Positions 1 through 7,626 of a stretch of DNA of 8,025 bases are shown here, one piece after another; positions within the stretch are counted from its first letter, which is position 1, and each line of letters opens with the position of its first letter. The DNA lies in NCBI GenBank assembly GCA_945631445.1, contig CALZCR010000060.1, positions 1 to 8,025 of the forward strand, read 5' to 3'. The notes beneath the pieces were generated by a model. That model was not told the DNA's origin. It was given only the letters and a program-made list of their open reading frames with translations, and did no database searches. Both the position numbers and the translations under genes were made by a program. The DNA is from an uncultured Corynebacterium sp. (GTDB lineage: Bacteria; Actinomycetota; Actinomycetes; Mycobacteriales; Mycobacteriaceae).

Positions 1-23
1 TGTGCGATGCCCGGTAGAACCTG

Positions 24-497
24 CTAGCCGAAGTCGTAGCCGGGTACCCGGGAGTCGGCGACGGCTTTGAAGCCGACGCCGCCGAGTTTGACGCCGAGTT
101 TGTTGGCGGCGCCGGCGATGGCGTTGCTCTCGTGGACGTAGAACGGCAGCCGCAGGGATTTGGCGGCCAGGTAGGCGGGCGCGGAGACGTAGCCGCCGGT
201 GCCGAAGACGGCGTCGACGCCTTCTTCGGTGAAGATGCGGCGGGTCTGCCGCACCGAGCGCATCACTTTAAGCGGCAGCGCCACCAGGTCCAGGGAGATC
301 TTCCTGGGCACCGGCACCGGTTCGATCAGGTGCAGGGCGAAGCCGCGGTCGGGGACGATGTCGGTCTCCAGGCCGCGTTCGGTGCCCAGGGCGATGACCT
401 TGGCGTCGTGTCGGTTCTGCAGGGCTTCGCCGACGGCGAGCGCCGGTTCGATGTGGCCGGCCGTGCCTCCGCCGGCCAGGGCGACGGTGAAAGTCAT
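24..497 (-). CDS. murG: MurG lipid II synthase, N-terminal domain; frame closed by an in-frame TAG near the window edge
   Basis: MurG transfers GlcNAc from UDP-GlcNAc to lipid I on the cytoplasmic membrane face, making lipid II. The 157 visible residues correspond to the N-terminal, membrane- and lipid I-facing Rossmann domain. They contain the glycine-rich GGGTAGHIEPAL (9-20), GTERGLE (38-44), FGTGGYVSAPAYLAAK (98-113) and the HESN motif (122-125), followed by ANKLG (131-135). Full-length MurG has about 360 residues, so the UDP-GlcNAc-binding C-terminal domain is missing. The frame stops at TAG (24-26). Family resemblance is good up to about AVADS (145-149); the next residues, RVPGYDFG, fit the family less well and use GTA, which is rare in these genes. 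Only 23 bases remain after the stop, so a broken gene cannot be told from a sequence-end error. The ATG lies 5 nt after the ftsW stop, with AGGAGG 11 nt upstream. The identity is sure; completeness is not. Confidence 0.9.
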   Translation of the reverse strand: MTFTVALAGGGTAGHIEPALAVGEALQNRHDAKVIALGTERGLETDIVPDRGFALHLIEPVPVPRKISLDLVALPLKVMRSVRQTRRIFTEEGVDAVFGTGGYVSAPAYLAAKSLRLPFYVHESNAIAGAANKLGVKLGGVGFKAVADSRVPGYDFG

Positions 498-502
498 GGG
501 TG

Positions 503-1981
503 CTAGCGCCTCCTCGGGCGTCGGGCGCCGCCGCCCCGGGTGGGACGGGGACGCCGAGGCTGATAATCCGATTCGACGCTACCACCAGGCCGCCGCGCCT
601 CCGTGCGCTGCTCCGCCGTGCGTTCCTCCGCCCGGGGACGTACCGCGGTGACCGGTTCGCCGAAGCGTCGTTCGTTGTTTTTCCTGGTGCGTTCCTCGGG
701 ACGTTTCTTCTCGCCCTCCAGGCCGGGTTCGCGGAGGAAGAAGAGTCGGTCGAAGAGCGGGCGGCCGTAGCTCTGCATCCCGGAGATGCACTGCGGTTCG
801 TGCCGCGCCACCGACGCCAGCAGCCCCATCGAGGCCAGGGTGATGATCGCGGCGGTGCCGCCGGCGGAGATCATCGGCAGCTGCACGCCGGTGACCGGCA
901 GCAGGCCCACGACGTAGCCGATGTTGATGAACGCCTGGGAGACCACGCCGATGGTCAGGGTGCCGGCCAGCAACGCCTGGAACTGGTTCTGGGCGCGCAG
1001 CGCGGTGCGCAGGCCGAAGACGCCCAACAGGCAGAACAGCAGGATCACCAGCCCGCCGCCGATCAAGCCGAGTTCTTCGCCGATGATGGCGAAGATGAAG
1101 TCGTTTTTGGCCTCGGGCAGGTAGAACCACTTGGCGCGGGACTGCCCCAGGCCCACGCCTGTCAGCGAGCCGTCCGCCAGGGACAAAAAGCCCTGGTAGG
1201 ACTGGAACGCCGAGCCTTGGGTGTCCTGGAAATTGCCGGAGAAGGCGTCGAAGTAGGTGTGGAAGCGGGCGGCGCGGAAGCCGCCGCCGATGAACACCGC
1301 CACCAGCCCTAAGACCGCGATCACTAAGGCGGCGGCGACCAGGCGCCAGTCCACGCCGGCGAAGATCAGAGTGAAGGCCACGACCACGCCGAAGGACATG
1401 GCCATGCCCAGGTCGCCTTGGGCGATGATCAGGCCGAAGCACAGGATCGCGACCAGCGTGTACCAGGTGAAGGGGCTGCGCAGGTTGGTCGCGGTGTGGC
1501 GGTGGCCGGCCAAAAACGACGCCCCCCAGATGGCGAAGGTGACTCGGGCGACTTCCGAGGGCTGGATCTGGACGGGGCCGATCGGCAGCCACGACTGGGA
1601 GCCGACCGATTCCCTGCCCACGCCCAAGGGGGTGAGCACCAAAATCAGCAGGACGATCGTGACGATCATCAGCCACGGCGCCAACGCGCGCACCCATCTG
1701 AGCGGGATCTTCAGCGCCGCCCAGAAGGCGAGCAGCCCGACGAAGACCATGAGGGCGTGGCGGGTGGCCTCTCCCCAGACGGTGGCGCCGTCGAGGGCGG
1801 ACCACGTCATCGAGGAAGAAAAGACCATGACCACGCCGATGCCGGTCAGCGCCAGCACGATGATGCGGATCATGAGGTAATCCAGGCCTGGCTGGCGGGC
1901 CATCTGGGCGGCGACGGAACCGAACGCACCCGCGGAACGGCCGCGGGTGGGGCTGGGGGCGGGTTCTCGGGTGCTGGTCAT
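503..1981 (-). CDS. ftsW: FtsW septal peptidoglycan glycosyltransferase (SEDS family)
   Basis: FtsW is a polytopic membrane protein that polymerises lipid II at the septum together with FtsI. The protein has 492 residues. A short Pro/Arg-rich cytoplasmic N-terminus (1-36) is followed by about ten hydrophobic segments from residue 37 to about 393. SEDS motifs include SQSWLPIGPVQIQPSEVAR (128-146), LPEAKNDFIFAIIGEELG (288-305), in which D294 aligns with the catalytic Asp of the family, and LPVTGVQLPMISAGGTA (361-377). The region from about residue 394 is a long hydrophilic tail; the last 82 residues hold 22 Arg. ATG lies 5 nt after the murD stop with AAGGAA 9 nt upstream. RodA is the main alternative, but the position between murD and murG favours FtsW. 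The TAG stop lies 5 nt before murG. Confidence 0.96.
   Translation of the reverse strand: MTSTREPAPSPTRGRSAGAFGSVAAQMARQPGLDYLMIRIIVLALTGIGVVMVFSSSMTWSALDGATVWGEATRHALMVFVGLLAFWAALKIPLRWVRALAPWLMIVTIVLLILVLTPLGVGRESVGSQSWLPIGPVQIQPSEVARVTFAIWGASFLAGHRHTATNLRSPFTWYTLVAILCFGLIIAQGDLGMAMSFGVVVAFTLIFAGVDWRLVAAALVIAVLGLVAVFIGGGFRAARFHTYFDAFSGNFQDTQGSAFQSYQGFLSLADGSLTGVGLGQSRAKWFYLPEAKNDFIFAIIGEELGLIGGGLVILLFCLLGVFGLRTALRAQNQFQALLAGTLTIGVVSQAFINIGYVVGLLPVTGVQLPMISAGGTAAIITLASMGLLASVARHEPQCISGMQSYGRPLFDRLFFLREPGLEGEKKRPEERTRKNNERRFGEPVTAVRPRAEERTAEQRTEARRPGGSVESDYQPRRPRPTRGGGARRPRRR
509..514 (-). promoter_or_regulatory. Ribosome binding site of murG inside the ftsW 3' end
   Basis: A full AGGAGG on the minus strand lies 11 nt before the murG ATG, overlapping the Arg codons at the end of ftsW. 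The spacing is slightly long but acceptable. It supports the murG start and implies coupling with ftsW. Part of the match could be an accident of the Arg-rich coding sequence. Confidence 0.6.
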
Positions 1982-1986
1982 GTTGC

Positions 1987-3402
1987 TTACTTCCTTTGGG
2001 GCTGGTCGTGGCGGCGGGCGGCGGCGGCGAAGACGTCGCCGCGGTGCGCCATGCCGGTGAACATGTCCAGGGACGCCGCGGCGGGGGCGAGCAAGACGGT
2101 CTGTCGGTCAGTGACCCGGTCAGCGGCCCACACCACCGCCTCGTCCATGGCTTGTTCCGGGTCCGTGGCGTCGGAGATGAAGACCTCCACCTCCGGGGCG
2201 TGCGCCGCCAGCGCGTCGGCCAGGATCTGCCGGTCGACGCCGAGTAAGGCGGCGCCGCTGAGCCGGTGGCCGTGTTCGCGGATCAGGGGCTCGACGTCAG
2301 CGCCCTTGAGCTGGCCGCCGGCGATCCAGAGCACGTCCTCGCGGGCCCCCAGGGCCGCGGCGGCGGCGTGCGGGTTGGTGGCCTTGGAGTTGTCCACCCA
2401 CTGCCCCACTCCCTGGTGCACGACGGCGCCGCGGTGGCCGTCGACGGTGAAATCGGCCAAGGCGCGGGCGATGGTCTGCCCGTCCACGCCCTGGGTGCGG
2501 GCGATCGCGGCGGCGGCCAGGGCGTCGAGTTGCCCGGCCGGCCCGGCCGGCTCCAACCCCTCCGCGGTGCCCAAGTCGACGTCGGCGTCGCCGGTGCGGT
2601 CGACGAGGCGACCGTCGACGATCCCGAACTGGCCCGCGGCGGGCTCACCGAGCGTGAAGCCCAGCACGTCGTCGCGGCCGGCGGCGTCTGCCAACCGGCG
2701 GACGTCGGCGTCGTCGGCGCCGATGACGGCGTGCTTGCCGCGCAGCACCTTGGCCTTGGCGTCCGCGTACTCTTCGAAAGAGCCGTGCCAGTCGAGGTGG
2801 TCCTCGGCGAGGTTGAGCAGCACGCCGGCGTCGGGGGTCAGCTCGCTCGACCAGTGCAGCTGGAAGCTGGACAGTTCCGCGACGAGCACGTCCACGCGCG
2901 GGACGGCGGTCAGGACGTCGGCGACCGCCAGGCCGATGTTGCCGACGGCGTGGGCACGCAACCCGCTCGTGGCGGAGTGCGCCGCCATGACGTCGGCGAG
3001 CATCGCGGTGGTCGTGGTCTTGCCGTTGGTGCCGGTGACCACGAGCCAGGTGCGCGGGGCGCCGAACACCCCGGCCCGGTCCAGCCGGTAAGCCAGCTCC
3101 ACGTCGCCGAGGATGTCCAGGCCCACCTGCTGGGCGTAGGTCAGCAGGGGCGCGTCCGGTCGCCAGCCGGGTGAGGTGACCACCGTGGAGACGGCTTCCG
3201 AGTCGATGAAGATGCGGGCGTCGTCGGTGGAGGCGGGGCGGGCGCCGGTGGCCGCGCAGGCCGTGGTCCGGGCCTGCAGGTCGTCGTCGACGAGCACCAC
3301 GGAGCAGCCCAGGTCGACGAGCAGCCGGGCGATCCCGGTGCCGGAGACGCCGGCGCCGGTGACCAGCACGTGGCCGTTGCGGAGTCGAGTCAATTCATCC
3401 AT
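1987..3402 (-). CDS. murD: UDP-MurNAc-L-alanine:D-glutamate ligase MurD
   Basis: MurD adds D-glutamate to UDP-MurNAc-L-alanine in the cytoplasm, the second step of stem-peptide assembly. The 471 residues fit the actinobacterial family. A Rossmann-like N-terminal domain opens with HVLVTGAGVSGTGIARLL (11-28), the UMP-binding region. The ATPase domain has the P-loop VTGTNGKTTTT (122-132), GNIG (154-157), AELSSFQL (175-182), NLAEDHLDWHGS (197-208) and YADAKAKVL (212-220), with K216 as the expected carbamylated lysine. DNSKATNPHAAAAAL (337-351) marks the start of the C-terminal domain, which ends with LAPAAASLDMF (438-448) and RGDVF (454-458). The ELSSFQL and DNSKATN motifs distinguish MurD from the other Mur ligases. 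ATG lies 4 nt after the mraY stop; a weak GGGGG sits 9 nt upstream, so coupling to mraY probably helps initiation. The gene ends with TAA, 5 nt before ftsW. Confidence 0.97.
   Translation of the reverse strand: MDELTRLRNGHVLVTGAGVSGTGIARLLVDLGCSVVLVDDDLQARTTACAATGARPASTDDARIFIDSEAVSTVVTSPGWRPDAPLLTYAQQVGLDILGDVELAYRLDRAGVFGAPRTWLVVTGTNGKTTTTAMLADVMAAHSATSGLRAHAVGNIGLAVADVLTAVPRVDVLVAELSSFQLHWSSELTPDAGVLLNLAEDHLDWHGSFEEYADAKAKVLRGKHAVIGADDADVRRLADAAGRDDVLGFTLGEPAAGQFGIVDGRLVDRTGDADVDLGTAEGLEPAGPAGQLDALAAAAIARTQGVDGQTIARALADFTVDGHRGAVVHQGVGQWVDNSKATNPHAAAAALGAREDVLWIAGGQLKGADVEPLIREHGHRLSGAALLGVDRQILADALAAHAPEVEVFISDATDPEQAMDEAVVWAADRVTDRQTVLLAPAAASLDMFTGMAHRGDVFAAAARRHDQPQRK
1991..1996 (-). 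promoter_or_regulatory. Ribosome binding site of ftsW inside the murD 3' end
   Basis: AAGGAA on the minus strand ends 9 nt before the ftsW ATG and overlaps the last sense codons of murD. It supports the chosen ftsW start and the idea of coupling between the two genes. Confidence 0.65.
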
Positions 3403-3406
3403 GGCG

Positions 3407-4507
3407 CTACACCCCCGCCGCGGCGAGCCAGTCGCCGTAGAAGATGGCCACGCCTGCCAGGGCGGCCAGGGCGGCGATCAGCCAGAAACGCACGACGACG
3501 GTGGTCTCCGGCCACCCGCCCTTCTCGAAGTGGTGGTGGAAGGGGGCCATGCGGAAGACGCGCTTGCCGCTGGCCTTGAACACGGCCACCTGGATGGCCA
3601 CGGAGGCGACCTCGATGACGAACAGGGCGCCGACGATGATCATGAGCAGCTCGGTGCGGGAGGCGACGGACAGTCCGGCGACCAGGCCGCCGAGGGCCAG
3701 GGAACCGGTGTCGCCCATGAAGATTTTCGCGGGGGCGGCGTTCCACCACAGGAAGCCGGCGCAGGCGCCCAGCCCGGCGGCGGCCAGCACCGCCAGGTCC
3801 AGCGGGTCGCGGACGTTGTAGCAGCCCGCCACGGCCTCTTCAGCGCAGGAGTTGCGGAACTGCCAGAAGGTGATCAGCGTGTAGGCGCCCATCACGATGG
3901 CGGTGGAGCCGGCGGCCAGGCCGTCGAGCCCGTCGGTCAGGTTGACCGCATTCGACCAGGCGGCGATGAGAATGAAGATGAAGACCAGGAAGAGAATGAC
4001 GCCGATGACGCCGCCGCCGACGGCGATGTCTACGGTGTCGATGTCGCGGAGGAAGGACAGCTGCGTCGAGCCCGGAGTCAACCCGTTTTCGTCGGGGAAC
4101 TGCAGAATCAGCAGGCCGAAGACGACCGCGATGAGCAGCTGGGCGAGCAGCTTCTGCCCGGACTTCAGGCCGAGGCTGCGGCCCTTGAACAGCTTGATGA
4201 AGTCGTCGGCGAAGCCGACCGCGCCGAGCGAGAGGGTCAGCCCGAGGATCAGCCAACCGGTGGCGGTGAAGCCGCCGCTGCCGGTGGCCATGGCGTAAAA
4301 GCCGCTGGCGAGATAAGCCACGGTGATGCCGGCCAAGATCGCGATGCCGCCCATGGTGGGGGTGCCGCGCTTGCTCAGGTGCGTCTGCGGCCCGTCGTCG
4401 CGGATCTCTTGCCCGATGCCCTCGGAAGAGAAATACCGGATCAGCCCGGGGGTCAGGAAGATGGCCGTCAGGAAGGCCACGACTCCCGCGATGATGATCT
4501 GTGTCAC
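3407..4507 (-). CDS. mraY: Phospho-N-acetylmuramoyl-pentapeptide-transferase MraY
   Basis: This integral membrane enzyme transfers phospho-MurNAc-pentapeptide from UDP to undecaprenyl phosphate, giving lipid I on the inner face of the membrane. The 366 residues are the usual family length and contain about ten hydrophobic segments, starting at residues 4-22. Family motifs are complete: KRGTPTMGG (46-54), [16 protein letters not shown] (99-114) with the Asp pair D101/D102, [12 protein letters not shown] (189-200), [12 protein letters not shown] (263-274) with the catalytic-region Asp D266, and [13 protein letters not shown] (322-334) with the three His at 324-326. The start is GTG, chosen because the N-terminus ([16 protein letters not shown]) begins the first membrane helix directly and an AGGA sequence lies 7 nt upstream. 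Every other start seen in the window is ATG. The TAG stop lies 4 nt before murD. Confidence 0.97.
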   Translation of the reverse strand: MTQIIIAGVVAFLTAIFLTPGLIRYFSSEGIGQEIRDDGPQTHLSKRGTPTMGGIAILAGITVAYLASGFYAMATGSGGFTATGWLILGLTLSLGAVGFADDFIKLFKGRSLGLKSGQKLLAQLLIAVVFGLLILQFPDENGLTPGSTQLSFLRDIDTVDIAVGGGVIGVILFLVFIFILIAAWSNAVNLTDGLDGLAAGSTAIVMGAYTLITFWQFRNSCAEEAVAGCYNVRDPLDLAVLAAAGLGACAGFLWWNAAPAKIFMGDTGSLALGGLVAGLSVASRTELLMIIVGALFVIEVASVAIQVAVFKASGKRVFRMAPFHHHFEKGGWPETTVVVRFWLIAALAALAGVAIFYGDWLAAAGV

Positions 4508-4514
4508 TGAAATG

Positions 4515-4518
4515 TCCT
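4515..4518 (-). promoter_or_regulatory. Ribosome binding site of mraY, deciding a GTG start
   Basis: On the minus strand the sequence is TTAGGACATTTCA followed by GTG, with AGGA 7 nt before the start codon. It lies in the 43-nt spacer after murF and supports GTG initiation at 4505-4507. The match is only four bases and so weaker than that of murE. Confidence 0.6.
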
Positions 4519-4550
4519 AATCTTTCTTCGGTATCACTGCTGAGGGACCG

Positions 4551-6038
4551 TTAGTTCCGGCCGAGGAGAGCGTCGGCCACGTGCCACAGGCCGATGGCGT
4601 TGGAGGCCTTGACCAACACGACGTCGCCGTCGGCCTCCGCCTGTGGCACATCCGGGTTGGGCGTGCGCAGGATCTCCTCGACCTCCCGGACGGCCTCATC
4701 GACGTCGTGGGCGACGCAAGTAGTTATACCCTGCTCGCCCGCCGAGGTGGCCATGGCGCGGGCGTCGGGAGAGGTCCCCACGACCACGAGGTGGCTGACG
4801 TTGAAGCGGGCCAGCTCGTCGCCGACGCGTTCGTGCGCGGTAGCGGAGCCGTCGCCGAGTTCACCCATTTCACCGAGGACCGCGATCGCACGGGCGCCGC
4901 GGCGGGCGGAGGCGGTGTAGGCCAGCGCGGCGATGCCGGCGCGCATGGAGTCCGGGTTGGCGTTGTAGGAGTCGTTGATGACGGTGAGGCCGTCGGGGCG
5001 GCTGGCCACGTCCATCCGGTTGGCCGACGCCGCGTGGTGCTCGGACAGTGCCTCGGCCACCTGCGCCACGCTCATGCCGGATTCGAGGCCGGCGGCCGCG
5101 GCGGCCAGGGCGTTGCCGACCTGATGCGCGCCGAAGACCCGCAGGCGCACCCGCACGGGGTCGGCGGCCGGGGTGTGCAGGGTGAAGGAGGCTCGGGCGA
5201 CGTCGTCGAGGACGATATCCGTGGCGTAGTAGTCCGCCCCCGGGGCGGCGGGCTGGGCGGCGGAGTAGGTGACCACCCGCGCCGTCGTGCGCGGGGCCAT
5301 GGCCGCGACGAAGGGGTCGTCGGCGTTGAGGATGGCCACGCCGCCGTCCGCGGCCGACGGCAGCGCCTCGATCAATTCGCCCTTGGCGCGGGCGATGTTC
5401 TCGCGGGAGCCGAACTCCCCCAGGTGCGCGGTGCCCACGTTGAGCACCACGCCGATCTGCGGGCGGGCGATGTCGGCCAGGTGCGCGATGTGCCCGACGC
5501 CGCGGGCGGACATCTCCGCGACCAAGAAGTCGGTGTCCTCGGTGCAGCGCAACACCGTGTGGGGATGTCCGATCTCGTTGTTGAAGGAACCGGGCGGGGC
5601 GACGGTCTCGCCGGCCCGGCCGAGCACGGCGGCGAGCAAGTCCTTGGTGGAGGTTTTTCCGGCGGAGCCGGTGACGCCGACGATGCGCAGACCGTGCTCG
5701 GCGGTCAACGTGGCGGAGACGTGCCGGGCCAGGGCGCTCATGGCGCCCACCACGGCGTGCGCCACCGCCTCGTCCGTGTCGTCGACGGGCGTGACGACGA
5801 CCGCGGGGGCGTCCACCTCACGCGCGGCCAGCACGGCGACGGCGCCGTCGGCGACCGCGTCCGCGGCGAAGTCGTGGCCGTCGACGCGCTCGCCCGGCAG
5901 AGCGACGAACAGGCCGCCGTCGGCAAGCTCGCGGGAGTCGAATTCGACGCCGCCGGTGACCCGCGCCTGCGGGTCGGTGACGTGGTGCAGCTCTCCGCCG
6001 GTCAAGTCGGCGATTTCGGAGAGAGTCAGGTCGATCAT
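4551..6038 (-). CDS. murF: UDP-MurNAc-tripeptide:D-alanyl-D-alanine ligase MurF
   Basis: MurF completes the cytoplasmic precursor by joining D-Ala-D-Ala to UDP-MurNAc-tripeptide with ATP hydrolysis. The 495 residues are slightly longer than the E. coli enzyme (about 450) and normal for actinobacteria. The N-terminal substrate-binding domain contains VEFDSRELADGGLFVALPGE (31-50). The ATPase domain has the P-loop GVTGSAGKTSTK (121-132), then FNNEIGHP (152-159), AEMSARG (174-180) and NVGTAHLGEFGS (200-211). The C-terminal domain has GAHQVGNALAAAA (303-315), INDSYNANPDSMRAGI (354-369) and LGEMGELG (388-395). FNNEIG and NDSYNANP are characteristic of MurF and separate it from MurC, MurD and MurE. 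It starts with ATG 2 nt after the murE TAA, so the pair is probably translationally coupled. It ends with TAA, 43 nt before mraY. All key motifs appear intact. Confidence 0.97.
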   Translation of the reverse strand: MIDLTLSEIADLTGGELHHVTDPQARVTGGVEFDSRELADGGLFVALPGERVDGHDFAADAVADGAVAVLAAREVDAPAVVVTPVDDTDEAVAHAVVGAMSALARHVSATLTAEHGLRIVGVTGSAGKTSTKDLLAAVLGRAGETVAPPGSFNNEIGHPHTVLRCTEDTDFLVAEMSARGVGHIAHLADIARPQIGVVLNVGTAHLGEFGSRENIARAKGELIEALPSAADGGVAILNADDPFVAAMAPRTTARVVTYSAAQPAAPGADYYATDIVLDDVARASFTLHTPAADPVRVRLRVFGAHQVGNALAAAAAGLESGMSVAQVAEALSEHHAASANRMDVASRPDGLTVINDSYNANPDSMRAGIAALAYTASARRGARAIAVLGEMGELGDGSATAHERVGDELARFNVSHLVVVGTSPDARAMATSAGEQGITTCVAHDVDEAVREVEEILRTPNPDVPQAEADGDVVLVKASNAIGLWHVADALLGRN

Positions 6039-6040
6039 GG

Positions 6041-7591
6041 TTACTGTCCCTTCTCCTGGGTCGCGCGCTCAGTCAAGGCGCGACGCACTTCCTCGCGGTC
6101 GTCGAAATGCCGGGTCTCGGACCCGACGATCTGGCCGACCTCATGTCCTTTGCCGGTGACCACGACCGTGTCACCGGGACGTGCCCAGGCCACGAGCGCG
6201 TCGATGGCCTCGGCCCGGTCCGCGATCTCGCGGATCTCCGCCGCGGAGCCGACCTCGCGGGCGCCCGCGACGACGGCGGCCCGGATCGGCGCGGGTTCCT
6301 CGGTACGCGGATTGTCGTCCGTCACGATCACCAGGTCGGCCCGGCGCGCGGCCTCGGCGCCCATGACCGCCCGTTTCGAGGGGTCGCGGTCGCCGCCCGC
6401 GCCGAGAGTGATGCCCACCCGTCCGCCGCCGCTTTGCGCGCGCAGCGTGTCCAGCACGGCGGCGACGGCGGCCGGTTTATGGGCGTAGTCGACCACGGCG
6501 GTGAAGTCCTGCCCCTCGGCGATCGCTTCCATCCGTCCCGGGACCGCCACCTGCTCCAGTCCCCGGACGAAGGCGGCGAGGTCGACGTCCACTGCGGCCG
6601 CCAGTGCGACGGCCACCGCGGCATTGGCGATGTTGAAGTCGCCCGGCAACGGCAGGTCGAATTCCAGGGTCCGGCCCCCGCGAGTGACGGCGACGCGTTG
6701 CGCGCCGGTGGCGTCCTGCGAGAGCTGGCGGGCGCTGACGTCCTCCGGTCCCAGCCCCTGCTGCCCCCGGGTGGCGACCTTCATCGCGTCCCCGGCGCGG
6801 CGGACCATGGCCTCGCCCCATTCGTCGTCGACGCACACCACGGCCCGGCGCGCGCGGATGGCGGAGGCCGGGTCGAAGAACAGCGCCTTCGCCTCGAAGT
6901 AGTCGTCCATCGTGGGGTGGAAATCGAGGTGGTCCTGCGAGAGGTTGGTGAACCCGGCGGCGTCGAACTCCACCGCGCCCACCCGGCCCAGCTCCAGCGC
7001 GTGCGAGGACACCTCCATCACCACGTGGGTGATGCCGTCGTCGGCCATGTCCGTGAAGAGCCGCTGCAGCGTGGTGGCTTCCGGGGTGGTCAGCGTGGTG
7101 GGCACCTCGCGGCCGTCGATGCGCGTGCCGGTCGTGCCGATCAACCCGACCTTGTGCCCGGCGGCCATCAGCCCGCGCTCCAGCAAATAGGTGGTGGTGG
7201 TCTTGCCGGAGGTGCCGGTCACGCCTATGACCGTCAGGCGGCGGGTCGGGTGCCCGTACACTTCCGCGGCCACGGCGCCGAGCACGCGGCGGACGTCGTC
7301 GACGACCAAGACCGGGCGCCGTTCCTCGGTCTGGCTGATCAGCGCCAGCCCGTCCTCGTCGGTGAGGATGGCGCCGGCGGGCGAGTCGAAGGCGTAGGAG
7401 GCGCCGTGGACGCGGGTGCCTGGCACTGCCGCGAACAGCGCGCCCGGCTCCAGCGTCGTGGAATCGAGGTCGACGGCCGTGACCGCCGCGGCCAGCGCCG
7501 ACGGCGACGCCCCGACGATACGGGCCCCGGCGATCTCTGCCAGGCGGGCCAGGGTCGGGGGCTGATGCTGGCCCGAAGTGGTGCCTGCCAT
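6041..7591 (-). CDS. murE: UDP-MurNAc-L-Ala-D-Glu:meso-diaminopimelate ligase MurE
   Basis: This cytoplasmic ATP-dependent Mur ligase adds the third stem-peptide residue to UDP-MurNAc-L-Ala-D-Glu. The 516 residues match the family's usual length of about 490-530. The N-terminal UDP-binding domain spans roughly residues 1-120. The central ATPase domain starts with the P-loop VTGTSGKTTT (124-133), followed by TTPE (168-171), EVSSHALELGR (193-203), NLSQDHLDFH (216-225) and YFEAKALFF (231-239), in which K235 is the expected carbamylated lysine. The C-terminal domain begins near VVDYAHKP (366-373) and carries DDNPRTEEP (425-433) and GKGHE (480-484). DNPR is the known signature for meso-DAP rather than L-Lys, so the wall is predicted to be DAP type. 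The ATG start is supported by a near-perfect Shine-Dalgarno sequence 5 nt upstream. The TAA stop lies 2 nt before murF. Confidence 0.97.
   Translation of the reverse strand: MAGTTSGQHQPPTLARLAEIAGARIVGASPSALAAAVTAVDLDSTTLEPGALFAAVPGTRVHGASYAFDSPAGAILTDEDGLALISQTEERRPVLVVDDVRRVLGAVAAEVYGHPTRRLTVIGVTGTSGKTTTTYLLERGLMAAGHKVGLIGTTGTRIDGREVPTTLTTPEATTLQRLFTDMADDGITHVVMEVSSHALELGRVGAVEFDAAGFTNLSQDHLDFHPTMDDYFEAKALFFDPASAIRARRAVVCVDDEWGEAMVRRAGDAMKVATRGQQGLGPEDVSARQLSQDATGAQRVAVTRGGRTLEFDLPLPGDFNIANAAVAVALAAAVDVDLAAFVRGLEQVAVPGRMEAIAEGQDFTAVVDYAHKPAAVAAVLDTLRAQSGGGRVGITLGAGGDRDPSKRAVMGAEAARRADLVIVTDDNPRTEEPAPIRAAVVAGAREVGSAAEIREIADRAEAIDALVAWARPGDTVVVTGKGHEVGQIVGSETRHFDDREEVRRALTERATQEKGQ
6047..6057 (-). 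promoter_or_regulatory. Ribosome binding site of murF inside the murE 3' end
   Basis: On the minus strand, AGGAGA and AAGGGA overlap within the last codons of murE; AAGGGA ends 8 nt before the murF ATG. With only 2 nt between the murE stop and the murF start, ribosomes finishing murE probably reinitiate here. The site supports the chosen murF start. Confidence 0.7.
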
Positions 7592-7596
7592 GAGTG

Positions 7597-7603
7597 TCCT
7601 CCT
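7597..7603 (-). promoter_or_regulatory. Ribosome binding site of murE
   Basis: On the minus strand the sequence reads AGGAGGA, ending 5 nt before the murE ATG. It is the best Shine-Dalgarno match in the window and lies in the 35-nt gap after ftsI, outside the ftsI coding frame. It fixes the start of murE and suggests strong initiation that need not depend on ribosomes arriving from ftsI. Confidence 0.85.
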
Positions 7604-7626
7604 AGAAAATCAGTGGGAATAAAAGA

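Noticed and set aside
40..51. 12-bp perfect palindrome CCGGGTACCCGG near the window edge, resembling joined KpnI and SmaI sites of a cloning polylinker
   Set aside because: It lies in frame within murG and is not followed by the rest of any polylinker. GC-rich palindromes of this size can arise by chance. It is worth remembering only when judging the quality of the sequence end.
1418..3091. Long plus-strand open frame of 557 codons antisense to ftsW and murD
   Set aside because: It lies opposite two clearly conserved genes. The protein is low-complexity and shows no domain I recognise. Long antisense frames are expected in high-GC coding DNA.
3176..4510. Plus-strand open frame of 444 codons antisense to mraY and the start of murD
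   Set aside because: It is Gly/Asp/Gln-rich and low in complexity opposite an intact MraY. It lacks the hydrophobic segments or motifs of a real protein.
4508..4550. Possible terminator or internal promoter between murF and mraY
   Set aside because: There is no stem-loop followed by a T run and no convincing -10/-35 pair on the minus strand. The gap is short and the flanking genes act in the same pathway.
4581..6488. Plus-strand open frame of 635 codons antisense to murF and the end of murE
   Set aside because: The translation is dominated by Gly, Val, Asp and Arg, as expected from the complement of GC-rich codons. It crosses the murE-murF junction and has no family motif.
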